NCBI GenBank assembly: GCA_945868505.1
Contig: CAMBLO010000001.1
Location: forward strand, 145,620-209,619
Source: an uncultured Clostridia bacterium
Lineage (GTDB): Bacteria > Bacillota > Clostridia > Lachnospirales > Anaerotignaceae
Length of the DNA stretch: 64,000 nucleotides
Direction of reading: 5' to 3'
Shown here: in pieces, positions 1 through 9,012 of the stretch
How positions within the stretch are numbered: the stretch's first letter is position 1
Layout of the letters: each line of letters starts with the position of its first letter
Program-made: the position numbers and the translations under genes
The notes under the pieces: model-generated
The model's input: the letters and a program-made list of their open reading frames with translations, nothing else
Told to the model about the DNA's origin: nothing
The model's database searches: none

Positions 1-2
1 TA

Positions 3-371
3 GATTTTCAGGTCTATACTATCGATGATTATACCTATTTCAAGCTGCGGGATATTGCCGGTGCGGTCAATGGTACATCGAAGCAGTTCCAGACCTTCTG
101 GGATGAGAAAAATATGGCGATCCAGTTGATTCGCCATACGCCCTATACTTCCACAGGCAGTTCTTCTGTGGGTAGATACGGCGATACTTATGCTACCACT
201 TCCACGGCGAAATTGTACTGCGATGGTATCAGAAAAAATGTCAATGCCTATACCATCAACGATTATACCTATTATAAACTGCGGGATTTGGCGCAGTTGT
301 TGGATATGGGGGTAACTTGGAACGAAAGCACCTTCACCATTGGCATTGAAACAGCGAAATCGTATCAGTAA
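3..371 (+). CDS. C-terminal part of a copper-amine-oxidase-N / stalk-domain-like protein (5' truncated by window edge)
   Basis: Frame is open from base 3 with no stop; two repeats of (V/A)YTI(D/N)DYTY(F/Y)KLRD(I/L)A followed by W(D/N)E typical of stalk-domain proteins. Confidence 0.6.
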   Translation, partial: DFQVYTIDDYTYFKLRDIAGAVNGTSKQFQTFWDEKNMAIQLIRHTPYTSTGSSSVGRYGDTYATTSTAKLYCDGIRKNVNAYTINDYTYYKLRDLAQLLDMGVTWNESTFTIGIETAKSYQ

Positions 372-381
372 GGAGGAAGTC

Positions 382-621
382 ATGTCTTTTTTCAAAAAGC
401 TGCAGGAAAAACGGAACGAGGAACGCATCCGTAAATCGGAACGGATGCAGGGCTTCGCTATGCAGGCAGAGCTGAGTGGCACCATCGTCTGTGTGAAGCT
501 GCTGGAAGGTGGTTCAGAGAAAACGAAATTCCTCGTGGAATATGCCGATGGCAGTAAAAAAGAGGAAGAAGCGGAAAACAACAGTGCCCGTTTTGCGGAG
601 TTGGCGCAGTACCTTGGATAA
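382..621 (+). CDS. small hypothetical protein
   Basis: ATG at 382 preceded by AAGGAGGAAGT; ORF track extends in frame to 340 but the SD favours 382. Confidence 0.6.
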   Translation: MSFFKKLQEKRNEERIRKSERMQGFAMQAELSGTIVCVKLLEGGSEKTKFLVEYADGSKKEEEAENNSARFAELAQYLG

Positions 622-709
622 AAAAGCGAAAAATACAGAAAGTCATCTTGTCTTTTTATAAGGATAGGATGGCTTTTTTTATTCACAAAAATTTTACAAA
701 AAAGTTTTG

Positions 710-736
710 TTAGCACTCTTTACAATTGAGTGCTAA
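710..736 (+). promoter_or_regulatory. CIRCE (HrcA operator) upstream of clpB
   Basis: TTAGCACTC-N9-GAGTGCTAA, exact match to the classical CIRCE consensus. Confidence 0.93.
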
Positions 737-747
737 CAATGTATAAT
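719..747 (+). promoter_or_regulatory. sigma-A promoter of clpB overlapping CIRCE
   Basis: TTTACA-N17-TATAAT; -35 lies in the CIRCE spacer. Confidence 0.75.
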
Positions 748-816
748 AAATCCTGTGGTTATGAGAAGGACCTAATGGTTATCATAGATTTGAAAAGTTT
801 GAAAGGTGGAATGGTT

Positions 817-3399
817 ATGAATTTACAGAAATTTACGCAAAAATCTTTGGAGGCCATTCAAAACGCCCAGTCCAGTGCCATCGAATTTGGTAATCCCCAG
901 ATTGACCAGCAGCATCTGCTGCAGGCTCTGCTGATGCAGGAGGATGGGCTGATTCCCCAACTGCTGCAGAAAATGGAAGTGAATGTGAATGGTCTGACAC
1001 AGGCAGTGGAAAATGAAGTGAAACGCCTGCCCAGGGTCAGCGGCGGGCAGACCCGTGTGGCGGTGGATCTGGAAAAGACATTGACCGCAGCGGAAAAGCT
1101 GGCAGAAAACATGACGGACGAATATGTTTCCGTGGAGCATATCTTCATGGCAATGGTAAATGCGCCCAATGCTGTTTTGAAGGAAATTTTCCGTCAGTAT
1201 AATGTGACGAAGGAAGAATTTATGAAGATGCTGGCAACTGTTCGGGGCAATACCCGTGTCACCAGCGATTCTCCCGAAGCGACCTACGATGCCCTGAAAA
1301 AATACGGCACCGATTTGGTGGAAAAGGCAAGAAGCAAAAAGCTAGACCCCGTCATTGGTCGTGATGATGAAATTCGTAACGTTATCCGTATCCTGTCCAG
1401 AAAGACGAAAAATAACCCTGTGCTGATCGGCGAACCCGGTGTCGGGAAAACCGCCATTGCCGAAGGTCTGGCCCAGCGTATTGTAAAAGAAGATGTACCC
1501 AATAGTCTGAAGGATAAGACCATCTTCTCTCTGGATATGGGGGCCCTGATTGCCGGTGCAAAATTCCGTGGGGAATTTGAAGAACGACTGAAAGCAGTCC
1601 TGAATGAAGTGAAAAAGAGCGAAGGCAAGATTATTCTGTTTATTGATGAGCTGCATACTATCGTCGGTGCAGGCAAGAGCGACGGTGCTATGGATGCAGG
1701 CAATCTGCTGAAGCCCATGCTGGCTAGGGGTGAGCTGCATTGTATTGGTGCCACAACCCTGAATGAATATAAGCAGTATATCGAAAAAGACCCTGCTCTG
1801 GAACGTCGTTTCCAGCCTGTTATGGTAAATGAACCCACTGTAGAGGATACCATTGCCATCCTCCGTGGTCTGAAGGAACGGTATGAAGTATACCATGGTG
1901 TAAAAATTCAGGATCAGGCCATCATTGCGGCAGCAACATTGTCCAATCGTTATATTTCCGATAGATTCCTGCCCGATAAGGCCATCGACTTGGTGGATGA
2001 AGCCTGTGCCATGATTCGTACAGAAATGGATTCCATGCCCATTGAACTGGATATCATCCAGAGAAAGATCATCCAGCATGAGATCGAGGAAGCAGCTCTG
2101 AAAAAAGAGGACGACAAGCTTTCTCAGGAACATCTGCAGGAAATTCAGAAGGAATTGGCAGAAATGCGGGATAATTTCGCAGCCTTGCAGGCAAAATGGC
2201 AGAATGAAAAGGATGCCATCGGCGTTGTTCAGAAGCTGCGTGAAGAAATCGAGGATGTCAATGCGGAAATCGAAGCGGCAGAGCGGAAATATGACCTGAA
2301 CAAGGCGGCAGAGCTGAAATATGGCAAATTGCCCCAGCTGCAGAAAGAACTGGAAGAAAAAGAACGTATTGCAGAAAACAGCGAGCGGAATACCCTGCTG
2401 AGAGATAAGGTCACAGAAGAAGAAATTGCCCGTATCATCGAACGCTGGACAGGTATCCCTGTGGCGAAGCTGATGGAAGGCGAACGGGATAAACTGCTCC
2501 ACATGGAAGATATTCTCCACGAAAGAGTGGTAGGGCAGGAGGAAGCCGTTACCAAGGTTTCCGAAGCAATTTTGAGAAGCCGTGCAGGCATCCAGAGCCC
2601 CAACAGACCCATCGGTTCCTTCCTGTTCTTAGGCCCTACAGGCGTCGGGAAAACAGAACTGGCAAAGACCTTGGCGGAATGTCTGTTTGACGATGAAAAG
2701 AACATGGTTCGTATTGATATGACCGAATATATGGAAAAATTCAGCGTGTCTCGTCTGATTGGTGCGCCTCCCGGATATGTAGGCTACGAAGAAGGCGGTC
2801 AGTTGACAGAGGCAGTACGCCGCAAACCTTATTCCGTTATCCTCTTCGATGAAGTGGAAAAAGCCCACCCCGATGTATTCAATATCCTGCTGCAGGTATT
2901 GGATGATGGTCGTATCACCGATTCTCAGGGCAGAACCGTGGATTTCAAAAATACCGTTATCATCCTAACCTCCAACTTAGGTTCCTCTTACCTGCTGGAT
3001 GGGATTGATGCCAACGGCGAGATTACTTCCGATGCAAGGGCGGCGGTGGATGGCCTGCTGAAACAGTCCTTCCGTCCCGAATTCCTGAACAGACTGGATG
3101 AAATCGTATTCTATAAACCACTGACGAAGGATAACATCACCCATATTATTGACCTGATCATGAAAGACCTGAATGGCAGATTGGCAGATAAGCAGTTGAA
3201 ATGCGAACTGACAGAACGGGCAAAGAACCATATCATTGAAACAGGCTATGACCCTGCCTTTGGTGCAAGACCCCTGAAACGTCTGGTACAGCGGAATGTG
3301 GAAACCCTGCTGGCAAGAAAAATCATTGCCGACCAAGTGGAGCCTGGTGCAACACTGACGGTAGATGTAGATGAAAACGAAAATTATATTGTACTTTAA
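817..3399 (+). CDS. clpB: ATP-dependent chaperone ClpB
   Basis: [18 protein letters not shown]..., two Walker A motifs ([16 protein letters not shown]), full ClpB architecture; start chosen from SD AAAGGTGG, ORF track start at 730 is inside CIRCE. Confidence 0.95.
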   Translation: MNLQKFTQKSLEAIQNAQSSAIEFGNPQIDQQHLLQALLMQEDGLIPQLLQKMEVNVNGLTQAVENEVKRLPRVSGGQTRVAVDLEKTLTAAEKLAENMTDEYVSVEHIFMAMVNAPNAVLKEIFRQYNVTKEEFMKMLATVRGNTRVTSDSPEATYDALKKYGTDLVEKARSKKLDPVIGRDDEIRNVIRILSRKTKNNPVLIGEPGVGKTAIAEGLAQRIVKEDVPNSLKDKTIFSLDMGALIAGAKFRGEFEERLKAVLNEVKKSEGKIILFIDELHTIVGAGKSDGAMDAGNLLKPMLARGELHCIGATTLNEYKQYIEKDPALERRFQPVMVNEPTVEDTIAILRGLKERYEVYHGVKIQDQAIIAAATLSNRYISDRFLPDKAIDLVDEACAMIRTEMDSMPIELDIIQRKIIQHEIEEAALKKEDDKLSQEHLQEIQKELAEMRDNFAALQAKWQNEKDAIGVVQKLREEIEDVNAEIEAAERKYDLNKAAELKYGKLPQLQKELEEKERIAENSERNTLLRDKVTEEEIARIIERWTGIPVAKLMEGERDKLLHMEDILHERVVGQEEAVTKVSEAILRSRAGIQSPNRPIGSFLFLGPTGVGKTELAKTLAECLFDDEKNMVRIDMTEYMEKFSVSRLIGAPPGYVGYEEGGQLTEAVRRKPYSVILFDEVEKAHPDVFNILLQVLDDGRITDSQGRTVDFKNTVIILTSNLGSSYLLDGIDANGEITSDARAAVDGLLKQSFRPEFLNRLDEIVFYKPLTKDNITHIIDLIMKDLNGRLADKQLKCELTERAKNHIIETGYDPAFGARPLKRLVQRNVETLLARKIIADQVEPGATLTVDVDENENYIVL

Positions 3400-3407
3400 A
3401 CTCAATA

Positions 3408-3442
3408 AAAAAGAGCCATACGAAAAAATCGTATGGTTCTTT
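3408..3442. terminator. bidirectional terminator between clpB and the phosphatase
   Basis: AAAAGAGCCATACGAAAAAATCGTATGGTTCTTTT inverted repeat between convergent genes. Confidence 0.8.
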
Positions 3443-3444
3443 TC

Positions 3445-3909
3445 TTATAGTTTCCCTTCTTTTTTCAGATGTTCCAAAAAGGCTTCCAGCCCTTCCATGA
3501 TATCGTCATAGGTGATGTCGAAATCACCTGTATACCAAGGGTCTGCAATATCCCTGGGATGGGCAGAAAAATCCAGCAAACGATAGACCTTATGGTCAGG
3601 ATCGTCTTTGATCTGCCGCATCAGGTTGGGGATGTTGTAGCGTTCCGCAACAAGAAGATAGTCGTATGTATCGTAATCGGCTTTTGTTACCTGACGGGCA
3701 TGATGCAGATTGCAGGAAATGCCCACAGAAGCCAGTTTGCACTTGGCAGGGGGATAGACACCGTTGCCGATTTCTTCCCGGCTGGTGGCGGCAGATGCGA
3801 TGTGAAAGAGGTCGGAAAGGCCGTTTTTCTGTACTATGTCGCGAAAAAGGTATTCTGCCATAGGGGAACGGCAGATATTGCCGTGGCAAATAAAAAGTAC
3901 ATTTATCAT
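3445..3909 (-). CDS. low-molecular-weight protein tyrosine phosphatase
   Basis: MINVLFICHGNICRSPMAEYLF (CxGNxCRS P-loop) and DPWYTGDF. Confidence 0.9.
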   Translation of the reverse strand: MINVLFICHGNICRSPMAEYLFRDIVQKNGLSDLFHIASAATSREEIGNGVYPPAKCKLASVGISCNLHHARQVTKADYDTYDYLLVAERYNIPNLMRQIKDDPDHKVYRLLDFSAHPRDIADPWYTGDFDITYDDIMEGLEAFLEHLKKEGKL

Positions 3910-4023
3910 AATTTCAAATCCTTTCAAATAGATTGAGATTTCGTCAATCCGGAAGCAGTTTCTATTACAGTCGGAGGCAAGCATGAACGGGTTTGGATGC
4001 CTTTTGCCGAAAAAATTATCCTA

Positions 4024-4824
4024 TTATCTTTCCCGATGCTGTTCCCAAAGGGTATGATAGAGTTCAGGCTTCCGATCGGCTTTCAGGGGGAACCCTGCCC
4101 GTACTTTCACCACTTCTTCGGGATCGATATCTACGATAGTCAAGCCATTGCCGCCCTCCACATGGGCCAATACTTCGCCATTGGGGGAGACTACCATACT
4201 ATCGCCGTGATAGGACAGACCGCCGCCGTCGCCGCTGCGGTTTACGCCGATGATGAAGCACTGGTTTTCAATGGCACGGGCTTTCAGCAGGGTCATCCAA
4301 TGGTCTCTGCGGGCTGTGGGCCAGCTGGCGATGACTGTGATGATATGGCTCTTTTCAGAAAGAATCTGGAAAGGTTCGGGGAAGCGCAGGTCGTAGCAGA
4401 TGAGGGGGGAAACAGGTACTCCCTTTACTTTGCAGAACTGCAGTTCCGTGCCGCCGATATAATGCTTTGCTTCTGCGCCGTAGGAGAAGGGGTGTATCTT
4501 GGCATAATCCGCCAGTTGATTGCCGTTTTCATCAAAAATGATGCAGTGGTTGGTGGAAACGCCGTTTTCGTAAACGGGCAGACCGCAGCATACCGCTATG
4601 CTTTTTTTCTTTGCTTCTTCTCTAAAAAATGCCAGAGACTTACTATTCTTTCTGTCTTCGCCGTAGGTTTTGGGGTTCAGGGTGAAGCCTGCCAGTGTCA
4701 TTTCGGGGAAAACCACGAAATCAACGCCTTTTTCCTTTGCCTCTGTCATCAGGCGGCTGCATAATTCCATTGCTTTTTCTTTTTCTTCAAATCCCATATC
4801 GATTTGTCCCAATGCGATTCTCAT
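4024..4824 (-). CDS. carbon-nitrogen hydrolase (nitrilase / omega-amidase family)
   Basis: VVFPEMTLAGF, ICYDLRFPE and ASWPTARRDHW nitrilase-superfamily motifs. Confidence 0.85.
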   Translation of the reverse strand: MRIALGQIDMGFEEKEKAMELCSRLMTEAKEKGVDFVVFPEMTLAGFTLNPKTYGEDRKNSKSLAFFREEAKKKSIAVCCGLPVYENGVSTNHCIIFDENGNQLADYAKIHPFSYGAEAKHYIGGTELQFCKVKGVPVSPLICYDLRFPEPFQILSEKSHIITVIASWPTARRDHWMTLLKARAIENQCFIIGVNRSGDGGGLSYHGDSMVVSPNGEVLAHVEGGNGLTIVDIDPEEVVKVRAGFPLKADRKPELYHTLWEQHRER

Positions 4825-4847
4825 AAAAATCCTCCTAACGTTTTATG

Positions 4848-5183
4848 TTATTCCCATGTTTTCCAGATATCAGGGCAGAAGCCAAGGGTAAAGGCCTTGC
4901 CGTTGCGCACGATGGGGGTGCGGAACAGCTCGGGGTTTTCAAAAAGGGTCGGTTCCCGTTTGGCTTCATCAATGTAGTCCATATATAGCTTGGTGTAGGC
5001 CTTTGCCTTTCGGTCGATCATATTTTCTACGGGGATACACTTTTTGGCTGCCTCAAAAACCGCTTTCGCCATGTCAAACTGATGCAGGTCGATATATTGA
5101 TATTTGATTTTTCTTTCCTTGAAATAACGCTCCGCTTTTTTCGTATCGAAGCATTTCTTGGAACCATAGATCTGTATATTCAT
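4848..5183 (-). CDS. ArsC/Spx family thioredoxin-fold protein
   Basis: [35 protein letters not shown]. Confidence 0.8.
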   Translation of the reverse strand: MNIQIYGSKKCFDTKKAERYFKERKIKYQYIDLHQFDMAKAVFEAAKKCIPVENMIDRKAKAYTKLYMDYIDEAKREPTLFENPELFRTPIVRNGKAFTLGFCPDIWKTWE

Positions 5184-5306
5184 TTGAAAAAGCTCCTTTC
5201 TGAAAATTTGCTTTTCTTAATTTTATATGATTTTGCCTTGGGGGGCAAGACAAAGACGGGCAGTTCTGGTATACTTATAGTACTTTTTACAAGGAGGTTG
5301 GTTGAA

Positions 5307-6062
5307 ATGAGAATGATTTCTTGGAATGTAAACGGTCTGCGGGCCGCTGTGGGCAAAGGCTTTTTGGAATATTTCAAAGAAGCCGATGCGGATATATTTT
5401 CTCTGCAGGAAACGAAACTGCAGGCTGGGCAGATTGATTTGGAAACAGAAGGATACCATCAGTACTGGAATTATGCGGAAAAGAAGGGCTATTCCGGGGT
5501 AGCGGTATTTACGAAAAAGGAACCCCTGGCGGTGACCTATGGCATCGGCGTGGAGGAGCATGACCATGAAGGTCGTGTCATTACATTAGAATTTGAGGAT
5601 TTTTACTATGTTACGGTGTATACCCCCAATTCCCAGCAGGAAAATGCCCGTCTGGCTTATCGCATGGAGTGGGAGGATGCCTTTCGTGCCTATGTGAAGG
5701 GGCTGGATGAGAAAAAGCCTGTGATTATTTGTGGCGATTTAAATGTAGCCCATAACGAAATCGACCTGAAAAATCCTTCCACCAACCGCCGCAGTGCAGG
5801 CTTTACGGATGAAGAACGTGGTAAATTTACGGAACTGATGGAGGCGGGCTTCGTGGATACCTTCCGTCATTTCTATCCCGATGCCACAGGAATGTATTCT
5901 TGGTGGAGTTATCGCTTCAAGGCAAGACAGAATAACGCCGGATGGCGTATCGACTATTATGTGGTTTCCGAACGGTTGAGAGAAAAGCTGGTAGATGCCA
6001 AGATTCATACCACAGTCATGGGCTCCGACCATTGCCCCGTAGAACTGGAAATTGAACTGTAA
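5307..6062 (+). CDS. xth: exodeoxyribonuclease III
   Basis: [57 protein letters not shown] upstream of 5307. Confidence 0.92.
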   Translation: MRMISWNVNGLRAAVGKGFLEYFKEADADIFSLQETKLQAGQIDLETEGYHQYWNYAEKKGYSGVAVFTKKEPLAVTYGIGVEEHDHEGRVITLEFEDFYYVTVYTPNSQQENARLAYRMEWEDAFRAYVKGLDEKKPVIICGDLNVAHNEIDLKNPSTNRRSAGFTDEERGKFTELMEAGFVDTFRHFYPDATGMYSWWSYRFKARQNNAGWRIDYYVVSERLREKLVDAKIHTTVMGSDHCPVELEIEL

Positions 6063-6074
6063 GGAGATGAAGAT

Positions 6075-6542
6075 ATGAAATTCAAAAACCCTTTATTGGT
6101 CGTGACAGATATGGAACGGTCAAAGAAATTCTATAAAGAGGTTTTGGGACTGCGTGTTATCATGGATTTTGGGGCAAATGTGACCCTGACGGGGGGCGTC
6201 TGTCTGCAAACAAAGGAAACATGGCAGCAGTTTATCCATGTGGAGGAAAATGAGATTCTTTTTGGCGGAAAGAATACGGAAATCTATTTTGAAGAGGATG
6301 ATTTTGATGCATTTGCGGAAAAGCTGCAAAAAATAGAAACCATTGATTATGTGCATCCTGTCATTGAGCATCGCTGGGGGCAAAGAGCCGTGCGTTTTTA
6401 CGACCCGGACAAGCATATCATTGAAGTGGCAGAAAACTTGAAAACGGTCTGCAAGCGTTTTCTGGACAGCGGTATGACAGAGGAAGAAGTGGCGGTTCGT
6501 ATGGATGTGCCTTTAAAATTCGTAAAAGCCTGCAAGAGATAA
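6075..6542 (+). CDS. VOC/glyoxalase-family protein with C-terminal helical extension
   Basis: VTDMERSKKFYKEVLGL, RFYDPDKHIIEVAE. Confidence 0.8.
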   Translation: MKFKNPLLVVTDMERSKKFYKEVLGLRVIMDFGANVTLTGGVCLQTKETWQQFIHVEENEILFGGKNTEIYFEEDDFDAFAEKLQKIETIDYVHPVIEHRWGQRAVRFYDPDKHIIEVAENLKTVCKRFLDSGMTEEEVAVRMDVPLKFVKACKR

Positions 6543-6556
6543 AAGGAAAGAGAAAA

Positions 6557-7573
6557 ATGGAGCAGTATTACTACAATACATTAACAAAACCACAGCAGAA
6601 TACTTACAATGCCATCAAGGTTGGCTTACAGTCCTTGGCACCGTCCTTCTCCGTACCTTTGCTGGAGCAGAAGGAGCTTTCCGAGGTTTTCATGAAGGTG
6701 CGGCTGGATCATCCACAGCTTTTTTACGCAGGTACTTTCCAATACCGCTATTTTCCCCGTTCCGAAAATGCGGAGATGGTTCCCGACTATCTTTTTGAAA
6801 AAGGGAAAATTAAGGAGCATCAGAAGGCTATGCAGGCGAGGGTGGAAAAACTGATACGCCCTGCGGCGAAGCTGAGCGATATGGAAAAGTTATTATATAT
6901 TCATGATTTCATCTGCCAAAATGTGCGGTACGATAAGCTGAAAAAGCAGTATTCCCATGAAATCATCGGCCCTTTGGGCCATGGGGTGGGGGTCTGCGAG
7001 GGCATTGCCAAAGCTGTGAAGATTTTGTGCGATGGGCTGAACCTCTGGTGCGTCATTGCCCTTGCGGAAAATAACCCGGAGAAGGGCGTAAAATATCGCC
7101 ATGCTTGGAATATCGTTCGGGTGGATAAAAAATATTACCATCTGGATTGTACCTTCGACAATTCTTTGGGAAATCCAGAGGAGATTCGCTACGATTATTT
7201 CCTGCTGCCCGATAAACAAATCTTTCGGGACCATGAAAGACTGGTTTGGAAAATGCCTGCCTGTGAGGATGGAGACAGGTTCTATTATAAGGAAAAGAAG
7301 CTTTCTTTCACCAAAATAGAGGATGTGCGCAGACGCTCCGCTCAAGCGGTGAAGAAGGGAAAAGTGCTGCTATTTCATTGGCGGGGCGGCTATATGACCC
7401 GAGAAGTGGTGCAGGAATTTTTGCAGATATTTAAGGAAGAAGCGGCGAAAAAAGAAAAATTCGCCAAGGTTTCCCTGAATTGGGCTCAGGCGGTGGTGCG
7501 GGTGGAATTCATTGCACAAGCCCCTCTGGAAGAACTGATCATGGAGGATGCCAACGAAGGGGAAAAGGAATAA
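6557..7573 (+). CDS. transglutaminase-like domain protein
   Basis: GVGVCEGIAKAVKILCDGLN, YRHAWNIVRVDKKYYHLDCTFDNS (Cys-His-Asp triad). Confidence 0.85.
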   Translation: MEQYYYNTLTKPQQNTYNAIKVGLQSLAPSFSVPLLEQKELSEVFMKVRLDHPQLFYAGTFQYRYFPRSENAEMVPDYLFEKGKIKEHQKAMQARVEKLIRPAAKLSDMEKLLYIHDFICQNVRYDKLKKQYSHEIIGPLGHGVGVCEGIAKAVKILCDGLNLWCVIALAENNPEKGVKYRHAWNIVRVDKKYYHLDCTFDNSLGNPEEIRYDYFLLPDKQIFRDHERLVWKMPACEDGDRFYYKEKKLSFTKIEDVRRRSAQAVKKGKVLLFHWRGGYMTREVVQEFLQIFKEEAAKKEKFAKVSLNWAQAVVRVEFIAQAPLEELIMEDANEGEKE

Positions 7574-7668
7574 AGATGAAAGGATGGTTTATTGTGAATT
7601 GCATTTTTGTCGGATTGGGCAGGTTCATATCGAGACAGTTTTCATATTCAAATAAACATCTTAAAAGC

Positions 7669-7707
7669 AAAAAGACCGAGAATGGATTTTTCATCTCGGT
7701 CTTTTTT
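7669..7707 (+). terminator. terminator copy 1 (AAAGACCGAGA...TCTCGGTCTTTTTT)
   Basis: Inverted repeat with T-tract. Confidence 0.85.
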
Positions 7708-7741
7708 GTATAAGAAGGAAAGAGTTTTTTTGGTAAGCATT

Positions 7742-8406
7742 TTAGTTTGCAGTGCTGTTGCATAAGATTTTGCTGAGCGGTTTGCTTAGCTTGCCGTTGA
7801 AGAATTTTACTGCCATGCCTGTAAGCAAAGCGGAAAATATTGTTCCTTCTCTTGTTCCCACAATGGTAAAATCGAAAAATAAAAGAGAAAGAATCAGAGA
7901 AAGAATCACGCAAAAAATATCAAAGGCGATTTTTATATTCCCGAATTCTTTGTGGGCGGTATCTGAAATAGCTTTTACAAAAGCTTCGCCGGAATTCATA
8001 ATGACATTTGCGATAACAGAAAGAGATATCCCGAAGCCGAGAATGATGACCCCGATGAGTACCATGGCAAGGCGGAGGGGATAGGCGTTTACAGGGATAG
8101 AAGAAACAAGCTGCATCCCCAGATCAGTAAACCATCCGAATAAAAAAGACAAAGGAACTTGCAAAAACTGTGCAGGATGAAATTTTTTGCGGAGGATGAG
8201 AATCTGTCCAAGAATCAGGATGCAGTTCCAGATAATCAGCCATGTTCCCAAGGAGATGGATGGTAATTTGCAGTTCATAACATTGGCGACGGAGGAAATG
8301 GGGGATACGCCTAATTCTCCGTGCTTTGTAAATGCGACCCCAGAGCGGCAAAAAAGAGACTTACGATAAACAATAGATATCGTTTGCTTAGTTCGGTTTT
8401 ACTCAT
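7742..8406 (-). pseudogene. YczE/YitT-like integral membrane protein interrupted by a 1-nt frameshift
   Basis: Reading frame from ATG at 8404-8406 gives MSKTELSKRYLLFIVSLFFAALG, and after +1 nt continues VAFTKHGELGVSPISSVANVMNCKLPSISLGTWL... into ORF 7742-8278; break lies at the CCCC tract 8338-8341. Confidence 0.65.
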
Positions 8407-8836
8407 CACGGATACTTCCTTTCACATACATATTTTGGTTTATTCTTGTCAGGAAATCGATAAGCAGTTTTTTCTCGTCTTCGCTGAAGCCAAGAAATGC
8501 GTTTTCTTCGATTTTTTCAAATTCGGAATTGACACGCTCTGCTAGCTGCCGGCCATTTTCGGTCAGATAAACATAGAGACTGCGGCGATTTCCATTGAGT
8601 TTTTTTCGCAGGATCAGGCCTTTATTTTCCATTCCCAGCAGAACGGATGTGATCGTTGCCGGCTCGATATGGCAGGCTTCTGCAATTTCTTTTTGTACTG
8701 CACCGTCATGTAACCGCAAATAATCCAGGATTTTTGGCTGACCGGAGGTCAGAGGTGTATCTTTTATCTCTGCGAGCAAGTTTTTTTGAAATAATAAATA
8801 GTCTGCCATCAGCAGATAATGTAGTGAGTGTTTCAT
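8399..8836 (-). CDS. MarR-family transcriptional regulator
   Basis: QKEIAEACHIEPATITSVLLGMENKGLILRKK winged-helix, about 145 aa. Confidence 0.85.
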   Translation of the reverse strand: MKHSLHYLLMADYLLFQKNLLAEIKDTPLTSGQPKILDYLRLHDGAVQKEIAEACHIEPATITSVLLGMENKGLILRKKLNGNRRSLYVYLTENGRQLAERVNSEFEKIEENAFLGFSEDEKKLLIDFLTRINQNMYVKGSIRDE

Positions 8837-8935
8837 ATTTCCTCTTATAATTAGAATTCATATAATTAGCTTTCTTATTATAATTATAGCGAGTGAAAAG
8901 CAATTGTCAAGGTGAAACAGAGAAAACAGAAAGCA

Positions 8936-8972
8936 AAAAGACCGAAAACGGAGTTCCGTCTCGGTCTTTTTT
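8936..8972 (+). terminator. terminator copy 2, near-identical to 7669-7707
   Basis: AAAAAGACCGAAAACGGAGTTCCGTCTCGGTCTTTTTT. Confidence 0.75.
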
Positions 8973-9012
8973 ATATTAAGAAGAAGGATATAGTTACCTT
9001 TCGGTAGCGGTT

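Noticed and set aside
730-816. N-terminal extension of ClpB in the ORF track
   Set aside because: Starts inside CIRCE and passes through the promoter; SD and homology support 817.
4670-4891. 73-aa plus ORF overlapping the nitrilase gene
   Set aside because: Antisense to a conserved gene, no SD, no motif.
8124-8351. 75-aa minus ORF upstream of the YczE-like fragment
   Set aside because: Wrong frame relative to the homologous membrane protein; explained by the frameshift at 8338-8341.
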